A stretch of 64,000 nt of DNA. Source: Streptomyces cellulosae. Its GTDB lineage: Bacteria > Actinomycetota > Actinomycetes > Streptomycetales > Streptomycetaceae. Each line of letters opens with the position of its first letter. The first letter of the stretch is position 1. The stretch is from contig NZ_JOEV01000027.1 in NCBI RefSeq assembly GCF_000721105.1, positions 35,685 through 99,684 of the forward strand, in the 5' to 3' direction. Positions 1-7,914 of this stretch are shown here, one piece after another. The notes under the pieces are model-generated. The model saw nothing but the letters and a program-made list of their open reading frames with translations, was not told the DNA's origin and did no database searches. A program made the position numbers and the translations under genes.

Positions 1-141
1 GCGGCTGCCGTCGCAGCCGGTGCAGCCGTCCTCGCCGTGGATGTGGTTGGCCATCCAGGCGTTGACCGCCTGGCATGGTCCACTTCCAGGGGCAGCGTTT
101 GTCGACCGGTTCCGGAGCCAGTTGTTGATCAGCGGGCTCAT
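1..141 (-). CDS. N-terminal part of an unidentified protein, cut by the window edge
   Basis: An ATG on the minus strand at 139-141 opens a frame that stays open to base 1, giving 47 residues. The visible end is polar with an Asn/Arg-rich start and a pair of cysteines spaced CTGC close to the edge, which could be half of a metal site. No strong ribosome binding site is visible upstream. I do not recognise the family. The reading is supported only by the open frame and non-repetitive composition, so it may be a chance frame. Confidence 0.33.
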   Translation of the reverse strand, partial: MSPLINNWLRNRSTNAAPGSGPCQAVNAWMANHIHGEDGCTGCDGSR

Positions 142-407
142 GTATGTCGAGCGGAAGTGACGGCATTGTCGAACGCGGGACAGTCAGCCGTCCATCAGGG
201 GGCTGTCAGACGGCGCAACTGTGGTCAGCCGTGACATCACGCTGTGTAAGCCCTACCTCGGGCGTAGAAGGTGCTCAACCCGATAGGCGTATGGAGCTCG
301 TTCTAGCAGTTGACGCCGCGGGCCCCGGGCGCGGGGTGACCGCCGCGTGGTGGTGTCGTTGACCACGGCATCGCGTGCAAGCACATCCGATCCTCGCGGA
401 TACGCGA

Positions 408-438
408 GCGAGCCCGGACCACCTCGGTCCGGGCTCGC
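408..438 (-). terminator. Hairpin terminator
   Basis: A perfect 13-bp inverted repeat (gcgagcccggacc and its complement) surrounds a 5-base loop. It sits 21 bases past the stop codon of the minus-strand gene scrap at 460-564, where the terminator of that former gene would be expected. There is no long U tract, as is common in Streptomyces. Confidence 0.65.
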
Positions 439-459
439 GGGCTGTTCGGGGCGCGACTG

Positions 460-564
460 CTACAGGTCGAACTCGAGGTGTTCGATGTCCGTGAACCGGA
501 CCTCTTCCAGGATGCCGGCGCGGCGGCAGCCGTCCTGGAGTACACCTCCAGACCGGCAGCAGTC
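460..564 (-). pseudogene. 3' remnant of a minus-strand gene
   Basis: Reading the minus strand up to the stop codon at 460-462 gives about 34 residues ending in TDIEHLEFDL, bounded upstream by an in-frame stop at 565-567. The end is protein-like (mixed charged and hydrophobic residues) and is followed directly by a strong terminator hairpin, so it looks like the last exonic scrap of a gene whose body has been deleted. The family is not certain; a GNAT-like C-terminus is a guess only. Confidence 0.35.
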
Positions 565-578
565 CTACCCTGGGGCTC

Positions 579-1178
579 ATGGGTGATCTCTTCCTCGTCC
601 GGCACGGGGAGACCGAGTGGTCGCGGTCGGGCCGCCACACGGGCCGGACGGACGTCCCGCTGACCGAGCACGGCCGCGCCGAGGCGCGGCGCCTGGTGCC
701 GCTGATCCGCTCGCACCGGATCGGGGCCGCGTTCGTCAGCCCCTTGCGGCGGGCGCGGGAGACGGCGGAGCTGCTCGGGCTGCCGCAGGCCCGGGTCGAC
801 GCGGATCTGCGGGAATGGGACTACGGAGGGTACGAGGGCGTCACGACCGTCGACATCCAGCGGACCCGGCCGGGGTGGTTCCTGTTCACGGACGGGGTGG
901 CGCCGGGGCCGCCGGAGCATCCCGGGGAGACGCCGGAACAGGTCGGGGAACGGGCCGACCGGGTGCTGGCCGAGGTGGACGCCGCCTTCGCCGCCACGGA
1001 GGGGTGTGTGGTCCTGGTAGCGCACGGCCATTTCCTGCGCGTCCTCACGGCCAGACGCCTCGGGCTGCCGCCCTCGCACGGGGCACTGTTCCAGCTGGCG
1101 ACGGGGACGGTGTGCCGGCTGGGCACGGAGCACGGGCGGCCGGTGATCGCCGGGTGGAATGTCAGACCCCCGTCGTAA
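579..1178 (+). CDS. Histidine phosphatase family protein (phosphoglycerate mutase-like)
   Basis: A 199-residue cytosolic protein of the branch-1 histidine phosphatase superfamily. The phosphoacceptor motif LVRHGETEW is at residues 6-14, the R/E pocket continues with TDVPLTEHGRAEARRL, SPLRRARETAELLG holds the second arginine, and the second histidine lies in VAHGHFLRVL near residue 149. The size suits acid phosphatase or phosphoglycerate mutase-like members. The substrate cannot be read from sequence; sugar phosphate or nucleotide monophosphate hydrolysis is typical. It starts at an ATG and is followed after 50 bases by the next gene, so the two may be co-transcribed. Confidence 0.88.
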   Translation: MGDLFLVRHGETEWSRSGRHTGRTDVPLTEHGRAEARRLVPLIRSHRIGAAFVSPLRRARETAELLGLPQARVDADLREWDYGGYEGVTTVDIQRTRPGWFLFTDGVAPGPPEHPGETPEQVGERADRVLAEVDAAFAATEGCVVLVAHGHFLRVLTARRLGLPPSHGALFQLATGTVCRLGTEHGRPVIAGWNVRPPS

Positions 1179-1228
1179 CCTCGGGCGTGGGTGGGACCGG
1201 TGAGCCGACGCCCAGGGAGGAGCACGCC

Positions 1229-1873
1229 GTGACACGACCGCCGACCGCCGCGCAACGGCGTGTCATCGACTCCGCCGATCCCGTCACCGGGCGGCTGAAG
1301 GGTACGCAGACACAGCTCGCGGCGCTGGTCAGGCGGGGGCTCGCCTTCCGGCATCCGCGACCGCCGCACGACCACTTCCTGACCCCGGCCGGGCACCGGA
1401 TACGCGAGGCGCCCCCGCAGGCCCCCGCTGTCGCTGTCGCGACGCCCCCTGCGCCCGGCGTCTTCACCGCCCGCATCGGCGGGGAGGAGAATGCCTCCGA
1501 AGCTGCCCGGGCGCCCGGTCCGTCCCGGACCCGCGAGGTGCACAGCGCCTGGCAGGGCCTGCTGGAGCTGCGCCGGATGACGGACCCGCACGGCGCCACG
1601 GACCGGCCCTGCGCCTGGGAGCGCACGCATCTCGTGCAGGCCGCCGCACTCGCCCTGGAGGCCGCCGGGCACCCGCCGGCCGGGCGGGACGGCACGGACG
1701 GTTACCGGGTGCGCGCCACCCCGCAGCCGGAGGCCGTCGCCGTGCACGCGCCGGACACCGAGCTGCTGCGGGCCTGCGCGGCCACGCTGGAGCGGGCGGG
1801 CTGGCAGGCCGGCGAGCACACGGAGCCGCGGACGAGGGCCCGTTATCTGCTGGCGTCCCCGCGCCGGACGTGA
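1229..1873 (+). CDS. Conserved hypothetical protein with a possible winged-helix N-terminus
   Basis: 214 residues from a GTG at 1229 with the ribosome site agggaggag about 6 bases upstream. The N-terminal third (LKGTQTQLAALVRRGLAF, then HDHFLTPAGHRIRE) looks like a small helix-turn-helix that distinguishes a ligand or register. The middle is an Ala/Pro linker. The C-terminal half (about residues 100-214) contains a compact alpha/beta piece ending in RARYLLASP. No enzyme motif is visible. I know no function for it. The frame is backed by codon bias, start site and termination before the thioesterase gene. Confidence 0.7.
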   Translation: MTRPPTAAQRRVIDSADPVTGRLKGTQTQLAALVRRGLAFRHPRPPHDHFLTPAGHRIREAPPQAPAVAVATPPAPGVFTARIGGEENASEAARAPGPSRTREVHSAWQGLLELRRMTDPHGATDRPCAWERTHLVQAAALALEAAGHPPAGRDGTDGYRVRATPQPEAVAVHAPDTELLRACAATLERAGWQAGEHTEPRTRARYLLASPRRT

Positions 1874-1925
1874 TGAGCATGCCAAGATCAGTCGATCAGA
1901 ACGTCCACGACGACAAGGGGAAGCC

Positions 1926-2348
1926 GTGACCGAACCGTTTGCCGTCCCGGTGACCGTCCGTGGGTACGAGACGGACGTGCAGGGACATCTCAACCAGAGC
2001 GTCTACCTCAACTACGCGGAGCACGCCCGCTGGTCACTGCTGAAGGCGGCCGGCATCAGCCAGTCCGGCCTCATCGGCCGGGGAGTGGGCCCGGTCGCCC
2101 TGGAGACCACCCTCCGCTACCGGCGAGAGCTCCTGGCCGGCGACGAGGTCGAGGTGACCTGCGCATTCGCCTGGGGTGAGGGAAAGACGTTCCGTATCGA
2201 GCAGACGATCCGCAAGACCGACGGCACGGTCGCGGCCGAGATCACGGCCGTCGGCGGACTGATGGACCTCAAGGAACGGAGGCTGGTGGCGGATCCGCGG
2301 GAGCACTTCAAGGAACTGGCGGCGGATCCGGGGTTGTTCGGTCTGTAG
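1926..2348 (+). CDS. Acyl-CoA thioesterase, 4HBT (hot-dog) family
   Basis: A 140-residue single hot-dog domain. The signature V-x-Y-E-T-D-x-x-G-H-x-N with SVYLNYAEHARW at residues 11-37 matches the 4-hydroxybenzoyl-CoA thioesterase/YbgC group, where the Asp and the His/Asn contribute to hydrolysis of acyl-CoA. FRIEQTIRKTDGTVAAE forms the long central strand. It starts at GTG 1926 just after aaggggaag. Its acyl substrate is not readable. A hairpin immediately after the stop ends the transcript. Confidence 0.85.
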   Translation: MTEPFAVPVTVRGYETDVQGHLNQSVYLNYAEHARWSLLKAAGISQSGLIGRGVGPVALETTLRYRRELLAGDEVEVTCAFAWGEGKTFRIEQTIRKTDGTVAAEITAVGGLMDLKERRLVADPREHFKELAADPGLFGL

Positions 2349-2349
2349 G

Positions 2350-2372
2350 GCGTCGCCGGGAGCCGGCGGCGC
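2350..2372 (+). terminator. Hairpin terminator after the thioesterase gene
   Basis: A 10-bp stem with one G-U pair and a 3-base loop (gcgtcgccgg / ccggcggcgc) begins one base after the stop codon. The convergent gene ends at 2607, so about 230 bases in between hold nothing else that I can identify. Confidence 0.55.
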
Positions 2373-2606
2373 TGTCGGTACTGGCGGCCCACCGACCTGA
2401 GGGCTGTCGGCCGGGGTGCGCAGTCGGTGTCGGCCACAGCGGGGGTTGTCAGGCGGCGTGCCGGGTGGCGACGCCGATCGCGGTGGCGGCCTGACACCGG
2501 CGGCGGCGGTGCTGCGGCCGAAGGCCGGGTGCGCGCGGCTGACGCCGGGCGGCCCGGAGCGGCGGCGGGGTCCGGCGGGGTCCTCTCCCACCGCCGCTTG
2601 CGCCTG

Positions 2607-3461
2607 TCAGGCTCCGGCGAACACGCTCCGGTGGTCCTCGGCCCACTCCCGGTACGTTCGCGCCGGCCGCCCCAACGCCTCCCGTACGTCATCGGTGACC
2701 AGGGAGTTGCCGCCCTCACGGGCGAACAGCAGGCCGCCCAGGACGCTCTCCACGGCTGCCTCGTCCATTCCCGACGCCGCCAGCTGGGCGCGGATCTGGT
2801 CCGGCGAGAGGTCTGAAGTCCCCACCGGGTGTCCGACCACGGCGGCGACCGCGGCGGCCTGGTCGGCGACGGTGATCGCCTCGGGCCCGGTCAGTGTGTA
2901 CGTCCGCCCGGAGTGCCGGGAGTCGGTCAGCGCCGCGACGGCCGTCTCGGACACGTCACGCGGGTCGACGACCCCCTGCCGGCCGTCCCCGGTCATGTTG
3001 GGCACGGGGCGGCCCGCACGCAACGCCTCCGCCCAGCCGAGGGTGTTCGACGCGAAGGACGAGGGCCGCAGGATCGTCCACTCGGACCCGCCGGCCCGCA
3101 GGGCCTCCTCCCCCGGAAGATGCCAGGTGCCGAAGGGGCCGTAGGCCGGGTCGCCGGTACCGACGGAGGAGAGCTTCACGATCCTGGCGACGCCCGCTGC
3201 CCGCGCCGCCGTGACCAGCCGGGCGTCCCGCCCGCCGTCGGCCGGTCCGAGTACGGCCACCAGGAACACGGCCGTCGCCCCGGCCAGCGCCGCCTCCACC
3301 GACTCCGCGTCGAGGAAGTCCCCCCGCACCACCTCCACCCCCTCGGGCACCCGGGCCTTCGCCGGGTCCCGGGTCATGGCGCGCACCTTCTCGCCGCGCG
3401 CCGCGAGCTGTCGTACCACTTCACTGCCGATGGTGCCCGTGGCACCGGTCACTAGGATCAT
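2607..3461 (-). CDS. NAD(P)H-binding protein, NmrA/atypical SDR family
   Basis: A 284-residue Rossmann protein. GATGTIG at residues 6-12 is the dinucleotide-binding loop and the acidic/basic pattern AMTRDPAKA after strand 2 suggests NADP(H). The family (NmrA-like, quinone oxidoreductase 2-like) includes redox sensors and small reductases. SSVGTGDPAYG occupies the usual active-site strand but the classical Tyr-x-x-x-Lys pair is not obvious, which is normal for atypical SDRs. It starts at ATG 3459-3461; a GTG three codons upstream is an alternative. It is divergent from the AraC regulator gene across 96 bases, which suggests that the regulator controls it. Confidence 0.85.
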   Translation of the reverse strand: MILVTGATGTIGSEVVRQLAARGEKVRAMTRDPAKARVPEGVEVVRGDFLDAESVEAALAGATAVFLVAVLGPADGGRDARLVTAARAAGVARIVKLSSVGTGDPAYGPFGTWHLPGEEALRAGGSEWTILRPSSFASNTLGWAEALRAGRPVPNMTGDGRQGVVDPRDVSETAVAALTDSRHSGRTYTLTGPEAITVADQAAAVAAVVGHPVGTSDLSPDQIRAQLAASGMDEAAVESVLGGLLFAREGGNSLVTDDVREALGRPARTYREWAEDHRSVFAGA

Positions 3462-3557
3462 GGCCTCCACGCTGGCGGGCGGATGCGCCCGGACGCTAGG
3501 AGATTCCGGCACGGTTGCGGCACCCCCGTGAGCGGGGCGCGCGCCTACCGTAGGAGG

Positions 3558-4763
3558 GTGACCGATGCCCTCGCCGAGCGCGCCCTGACCGTCCCCACCG
3601 CCCTGCGTCCCTGGATCACCGGTATCGAGTCGGTGGGCGTCGGGGAGGAACTGCCGGCGTTCTTCGCCCAGGTACCGGACACGGCGACGAAGTTGGTGGT
3701 GCGGGTCGAGGCGGGCGGCCGTCGCGACGCGCTGATCATCGGTCCGCGCACCCGTGCCTCGTACCACGCGGACGCGGACCGGCGGGCGGTGTCCTGCGTC
3801 CAGGTGAGCCTGGGCCCGGGTACGGTACGTCCCCTGCTCGGCGCCGCGGCGGTCGACCTCGTGGGGCGGGCTGTGCCGCTGGGCGAGTTGCCGGCCGGGA
3901 CGGCACGCCGACTCTCCAGGGAACTGGCCGAGTTGCCTCCGGGGGAGATGCTCGCGTACTTGGCCGACCTGCTCCCCGACCCGTCGGCCGCCGACCGCTC
4001 GCGCACCCGGTTGTTGTGGGCCACCGTCGACGCCCTGTCGACGCGGTCGGGTCACGCCCCCGCGCAGGTCAAGGAGGTCGCCCGCGAACTCGCCGTCAGC
4101 GAGCGGCAGTTACGCAACCTGTTCACGGAGGGCGTGGGCCTCTCCCCCAAGCACTACGCCCGTATCGACCGCGTACGCCATCTCCTGACCGAGGCGCCGC
4201 GGACCGACTGGGCCGAACTGGCAGCCGCCACCGGCTACTACGACCAGTCCCACATGACGGCCGACTTCCGCACCCTGATGGGCGTCCCGCCCCGGTCCTA
4301 CTTCACCGGCCGGCTCCCGGACGCCCAGCCCTGTCGGGCGTTCCGCCGGGCGCGACGCCCGGCGTTCGGTGGACAGCGGTGGCCGTGTCCGGGGGGCGGG
4401 TACGTCCAACTGGTCAGCTCTGGGCGGCGATCCGCGCCAGTCGCTGTGCCTCCTCGCGGGTGGAGCGGGCGATCTCGTCCTCGTCGGCGGTCAGCAGCCG
4501 GTTGTTCTCGACGATCTGCCTGCCGTTCACGAACGACGCCGTCACCGGGGCCGCCGCACCGAGGACCAGCGCGGTCACCGGGTCGGCGATGGAGGCGTGG
4601 GCGAGGGTGTCCAGCCTCCAGAGCACCAGGTCGGCCAGCTTGCCGGGCTCCAGGGAACCGATCTCCGCGCTGCGGCCCAGGACTTGGGCGCCGCCGTAGG
4701 TGCCGAGGCGCAGGGCCTGGCGGGCGTTCAGGGCCGCCTCGCGATGGGCGCCGAGACGGTTGA
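3558..4763 (+). CDS. AraC family transcriptional regulator with anomalous C-terminal extension
   Basis: The frame begins at GTG 3558 directly after the site taggagg. Residues 1-150 form a cupin-like sensing domain and residues about 165-265 hold two helix-turn-helix units; KEVARELAVSERQLRNLF and WAELAAATGYYDQSHMTADF with GVPPRSYF are the classical AraC signatures. The family normally ends about here, near 4340-4410. This frame instead reads on to 4763, giving about 401 residues, and its last 115 or so are Arg/Pro/Gly-rich antisense of the neighbouring deaminase gene. A lost stop codon or a frameshift near 4340-4410 is likely. It probably regulates the divergent NAD(P)-binding gene. Confidence 0.8.
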   Translation: MTDALAERALTVPTALRPWITGIESVGVGEELPAFFAQVPDTATKLVVRVEAGGRRDALIIGPRTRASYHADADRRAVSCVQVSLGPGTVRPLLGAAAVDLVGRAVPLGELPAGTARRLSRELAELPPGEMLAYLADLLPDPSAADRSRTRLLWATVDALSTRSGHAPAQVKEVARELAVSERQLRNLFTEGVGLSPKHYARIDRVRHLLTEAPRTDWAELAAATGYYDQSHMTADFRTLMGVPPRSYFTGRLPDAQPCRAFRRARRPAFGGQRWPCPGGGYVQLVSSGRRSAPVAVPPRGWSGRSRPRRRSAAGCSRRSACRSRTTPSPGPPHRGPARSPGRRWRRGRGCPASRAPGRPACRAPGNRSPRCGPGLGRRRRCRGAGPGGRSGPPRDGRRDG

Positions 4764-5787
4764 CGAGGAGGGCGTTGCGCAGTTCCGTGTGGAGTTCGCC
4801 GGACTCGTTGGAGGCGGTGCCGTCGACGCCGAGGCCGACGGGGACGCCGGCCGCGAGCATGTCCGGGACCCGTGCGATGCCGGCGGCCAGGCGGGCGTTG
4901 GACGACGGGCAGTGGGCGACGCCCGTCCTCGTCCGGGCGAAGGAGTCGATGTCGGAGTCGTTCATGTGGACGCAGTGCGCCATCCACACGTCCTCGCCGA
5001 GCCAGCCGGTGGACTCGAAGTAGTCGGTCGGGCCCATGCCGAACAGTTCCTTGCAGAACTGCTCCTCCTCGACCGTCTCCGAGCCGTGGGTGTGCAGCCG
5101 CACGCCGAGGCGACGGGCCAACTCGGCACCCTCACGCATGAGTTCGGTGGAGACGGAGAAGGGCGAGCAGGGGGCGACGGCGACCTGGGTCATCGCGCCG
5201 AAGGAGGCGTCGTGGTGCTGCCCGACGGTCTCCTCGGTGGCGGCGAGGGCGCCCTGAAGGGTCTCCACGGCGAAGTCCGGCGGCAGTCCGCCGTCCTTCT
5301 CGCTGCGGTCCATGGAGCCGCGGGCGAGGGTGAAGCGGACGCCCATCTCACGGGCGGCGCCGATGATCGCGCCGGACAGGTCGCCGGAGCCCTGCGGGTA
5401 GACGTAGTGGTGGTCCATGGCGGTGGTGACGCCGCCGCGCGCCATCATCGCGAGCGAGCCCTGGGCGGCCGCGCGGACCATCTGCTCGTCGATGCGCGCC
5501 CAGGTCGGGTACAGCGCGACCAGCCAGTCGAACAGGTTGTGGTCGGTGGCCAGGCCCCGGGTGATCCACTGGTAGAAGTGGTGGTGGGTGTTGACCAGGC
5601 CGGGCGTCACGAGGTGCCCGGTGGCGTCGATACGGCGTACGACGTTCTCCAGGCCCTCGGGGGCCCGGCCTTCGCCGACCGACTCGATGCGGTGGTCGGC
5701 GATGACGACGTGTCCGGAGGCGTACTCGGTGTCGTCGGCGTCCACGGTCGCGATCGAACAGTTCTCGATGACGATGCGCTGTGCCAT
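4414..5787 (-). CDS. 8-oxoguanine deaminase-type amidohydrolase
   Basis: 457 residues, subtype III amidohydrolase superfamily. Metal ligands are visible as NTHHHFYQW (residues about 66-74), LHTHGSETVEEE, AHCVHM and LGVDGTASNESGE. The composition and context match the group annotated as 8-oxoguanine deaminase or hydroxydechloroatrazine ethylaminohydrolase, which deaminates oxidised or ordinary aminopurines (8-oxoguanine to urate). That reaction would feed urate straight into the uricase encoded upstream on the same strand. The gap to uricase is 105 bases and contains a 9-bp tandem array. The 3' end overlaps the AraC frame by 350 bases. The exact substrate is an inference. Confidence 0.82.
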   Translation of the reverse strand: MAQRIVIENCSIATVDADDTEYASGHVVIADHRIESVGEGRAPEGLENVVRRIDATGHLVTPGLVNTHHHFYQWITRGLATDHNLFDWLVALYPTWARIDEQMVRAAAQGSLAMMARGGVTTAMDHHYVYPQGSGDLSGAIIGAAREMGVRFTLARGSMDRSEKDGGLPPDFAVETLQGALAATEETVGQHHDASFGAMTQVAVAPCSPFSVSTELMREGAELARRLGVRLHTHGSETVEEEQFCKELFGMGPTDYFESTGWLGEDVWMAHCVHMNDSDIDSFARTRTGVAHCPSSNARLAAGIARVPDMLAAGVPVGLGVDGTASNESGELHTELRNALLVNRLGAHREAALNARQALRLGTYGGAQVLGRSAEIGSLEPGKLADLVLWRLDTLAHASIADPVTALVLGAAAPVTASFVNGRQIVENNRLLTADEDEIARSTREEAQRLARIAAQS

Positions 5788-5806
5788 CGTTCGTCCTCTG
5801 CTCTCA

Positions 5807-5869
5807 ATGAGTTCGATGAGTTCGATGAGTCCGGTGTATCCGGTGGGTCCGGCGTGTCCGGCGTGCTCG
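5807..5869. repeat. Seven-unit 9-bp tandem repeat between uricase and deaminase genes
   Basis: Seven 9-base units run head to tail (atgagttcg, atgagttcg, atgagtccg, gtgtatccg, gtgggtccg, gcgtgtccg, gcgtgctcg). The array lies wholly in the gap between two cotranscribed purine genes, just upstream of the deaminase start. Because 9 is a multiple of three it could be translated without frameshift if either gene extended here, but neither does. Confidence 0.85.
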
Positions 5870-5892
5870 ATAGGTCGGTGTCCGTGTCCGCG

Positions 5893-6822
5893 TCAGAGGT
5901 TGGTGAGATCCACCGGGATCCGCGCCTCGCGGCCGTCCCGCAGGACGGTGGCCTCGATCAGGCCGTAGGGACGGTCGGCGGCGAAGTACACCGCGCCGTC
6001 GGCGGTGTCGTTCTTCAGGCCGAACGGTTCGAGGTCGACGAGGAAGTGGTGCTTGTTCGGCAGTGAGAAGCGGACCTCGTCGAGTTCGCCGCGGTGGTCG
6101 ATGATGCGGGCGCCCATCGCGTACAGCGTCTGCTGCAGCGAGAGCGAGTACGTCTCGGCGAAGGCCTGGAGCAGGTGCCGCTTCGTCTGCGCGTAGGACT
6201 CCTCCCAGTCCGGCATCGGCTCGGCGTCGTCGCTCCAGCCGAACCGCCAGCGACCGGAGACCTCGGTGGCCAGGATCCGGTCGTGGGCCTCCTTCAGTGT
6301 CGTGTACTTGTCCTTGGCGTAGCCCCAGAACTCCGAGTCCGTCGAGTTCATCACGACGAGGTCCTTGAGCCCGGAGACGACCTCCCAGGTCGCGCCGTCG
6401 TACGTGATCTGGGTCAGCCGGGTCTCCTGGCCCTGCCGTACGAACGAGTGCGCGCCCTTCCCGGAGTGCTCGATCCGCTCCCAGGCGTACTCCTCGATAC
6501 GGATCCGGGCCCGGTGGATCGGCTCCTGACTCGTCACGAAGTGCCGGGCGAGGTGGATGCCGAACTGCTCGGCGGACTCGATGCCGTGCTCCTTGGCGAA
6601 CGCGTACACCGTGTTCTTGGTGGTGTCGGTCGGCAGCACGTTGGCGTTCGAGCCGGAGTAGTGGACCTCGTCCATGTCGCCGCTCAGCGACACGGACACG
6701 TTCAGGTCCTTGATGTGGTGGGTGGCGCCGTCCCGCGTGATCTTGACGACGCGGTTCTCGGCCTTGCCGTACTGGTTCTGTCCCAGGATCACCGGGCGGC
6801 CAGGGCGGGAATTGTCTGCCAT
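5893..6822 (-). CDS. Urate oxidase (uricase)
   Basis: 309 residues, close to the usual cofactor-free uricase. It oxidises urate to 5-hydroxyisourate. NQYGKAENRVVKI (residues 15-27) carries the catalytic lysine, LPTDTTKNTVYAFAKEHG the catalytic threonine and the first T-fold signature, and the second T-fold includes SLQQTLYAMG and YLIEATV-like C-terminal strands. It starts at ATG 6820-6822, only six bases after the HIU hydrolase stop, so it is translated from the uraD-uraH transcript and provides substrate for UraH. Confidence 0.96.
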   Translation of the reverse strand: MADNSRPGRPVILGQNQYGKAENRVVKITRDGATHHIKDLNVSVSLSGDMDEVHYSGSNANVLPTDTTKNTVYAFAKEHGIESAEQFGIHLARHFVTSQEPIHRARIRIEEYAWERIEHSGKGAHSFVRQGQETRLTQITYDGATWEVVSGLKDLVVMNSTDSEFWGYAKDKYTTLKEAHDRILATEVSGRWRFGWSDDAEPMPDWEESYAQTKRHLLQAFAETYSLSLQQTLYAMGARIIDHRGELDEVRFSLPNKHHFLVDLEPFGLKNDTADGAVYFAADRPYGLIEATVLRDGREARIPVDLTNL

Positions 6823-6828
6823 CTCTAG

Positions 6829-7275
6829 CTAGCTCCCTCGGTATACGGAGTAGCCGAACGGGTTGAGCAGCAGCGGTACGTGGTAGTGCTCGCCCGGCAC
6901 GACGGCGAACGTGATCGCCACCTCCGGGAAGAACACCGGGCCGCTGTCCCGATTCGCGGGGGCGCCCTGCTGCGGATCGGCTTGCTTCTTGTTCGAACTC
7001 TCGGAACGCCCAGGATTCTCGGAACGCCCAGAACTCTCGGAGCGCTCGAAATACGCCTCGACCGCGAAGTCGAGCCGTACGTGGGTCGTCCCCTCCGGCG
7101 GTGCCGGCAGGTCCTTGCACCGGCCGTCCGCGTCGGTCGTGGATCCGCCGAGCGTCTGCCAGTCCGCTGCCCGGCCGCTGCGGGCGGAGAGCTGGACGGC
7201 GACGCCCGCGGCGGGACGGCCGACGGAGGTGTCCAGGATGTGCGTGGACACGGAGGCGGTGGTGCTGGTGGTCAT
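6829..7275 (-). CDS. uraH: 5-hydroxyisourate hydrolase with a serine/arginine-rich insertion
   Basis: 148 residues of the transthyretin-related family, which hydrolyses 5-hydroxyisourate to OHCU. THILDTSVGRPAAGV is the N-terminal signature and the C-terminal tetrapeptide YRGS is the hallmark of the enzyme. Between two core strands (about residues 76-115) there is a polar insertion of roughly 35 residues, including repeated SGRSE/PGRSE units encoded by three 18-bp repeats near 7000-7053; family members are normally near 105-135 residues. The insertion falls in a surface loop region, so activity may be kept. It is packed between uraD (2-base gap) and uricase. Confidence 0.94.
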   Translation of the reverse strand: MTTSTTASVSTHILDTSVGRPAAGVAVQLSARSGRAADWQTLGGSTTDADGRCKDLPAPPEGTTHVRLDFAVEAYFERSESSGRSENPGRSESSNKKQADPQQGAPANRDSGPVFFPEVAITFAVVPGEHYHVPLLLNPFGYSVYRGS

Positions 7276-7277
7276 TC

Positions 7278-7790
7278 TCAGGCGTCCTCTTCGACGAGTC
7301 GGGCCAGCCGGATACGGTTGATCTTGCCCAGCTCGACGCGGACGATCTCCCGCTCCCGCTCCGGCGAGTTCCCGATCCGCTCCCTGACCGCGTCGCGCAT
7401 CTGCTCACCGGTCAGGCCGGTGGCGCAGATCAGGAAGACGTGTCCGAACCTGTCCTCGTAGACCATGCTCATGTACCGCATCTCCGCCCTGACCTTCTCG
7501 GACGCGCCGGCCATTCCGCTCTGTTCGCGCGCCGAGGTCGGGTCGCCGGGCTTGGGGCGGCCGATCGGCGGGTGCCCGGCCATCGCCTGAGCGAGGTCCT
7601 CGGCGGTCAGCTCGGCCATCGCGGCGTCGCCGGCGGCGTAGAGCTCGTCGAAGGTGGTGTAGGGGCGGGCGGCGAGCAGCCGGTTCGCCCAGGCGGTGGA
7701 GGCGCACACCTCCTGGAGTGCGGCGAGGGCCGCGTGTTCCTCCAGGTCGTTGAACCGGGCCAGGCCCGGGGGCGTGGAAGTCGACGTCAC
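7278..7790 (-). CDS. uraD: 2-oxo-4-hydroxy-4-carboxy-5-ureidoimidazoline (OHCU) decarboxylase
   Basis: 170 residues, all-helical. It converts OHCU to S-allantoin, the third step of urate breakdown. AGHPPIG carries the catalytic histidine, SAREQSGM the conserved Glu-Gln-Ser patch, and RFGHVFLICATG the product-site strand. It is the first gene of the uraD-uraH-uricase operon. The 124-base upstream gap holds an inverted repeat at 7866-7878 and a TTC-n9-GAA element at 7883-7897 that resembles sites upstream of the glyoxylate genes. Confidence 0.95.
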   Translation of the reverse strand: MTSTSTPPGLARFNDLEEHAALAALQEVCASTAWANRLLAARPYTTFDELYAAGDAAMAELTAEDLAQAMAGHPPIGRPKPGDPTSAREQSGMAGASEKVRAEMRYMSMVYEDRFGHVFLICATGLTGEQMRDAVRERIGNSPEREREIVRVELGKINRIRLARLVEEDA

Positions 7791-7865
7791 GGGAGCCTCC
7801 GTGGCCGCGAACGGCCGTCGTACTGATCGGGCTGCCGCCAGCTAACGCCCTTCCGGAGGCGTCGT

Positions 7866-7897
7866 CAACAGTTTGTTGAAAATTCCGGGTTACGAAA
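7866..7897. promoter_or_regulatory. Candidate operator pair upstream of uraD
   Basis: CAACA-gtt-TGTTG at 7866-7878 is a perfect 5-bp inverted repeat. TTCCGGGTTACGAAA at 7883-7897 matches 12 of 15 positions of the perfect palindrome upstream of hyi (TTCCGTATTACGGAA). Both lie between the HTH gene and uraD, 75-107 bases before the uraD start. An IclR-type (AllR-like) repressor would be a reasonable binder, but that is inferred. Confidence 0.5.
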
Positions 7898-7914
7898 GCC
7901 CGCCGGCTCCGCGA

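Larger units (their letters stand above)
142..578. other. Gene-poor stretch
   Basis: No convincing complete gene is seen in these roughly 440 bases. They hold a strong hairpin at 408-438 and the 3' scrap of a minus-strand gene at 460-564. The rest shows no recognisable coding pattern. Confidence 0.5.

Noticed and set aside
617-1228. Plus-strand frame extending the hypothetical gene back over the histidine phosphatase
   Set aside because: The extension is Ala/Gly/Arg-rich shadow of the phosphatase; a proper ribosome site precedes GTG 1229.
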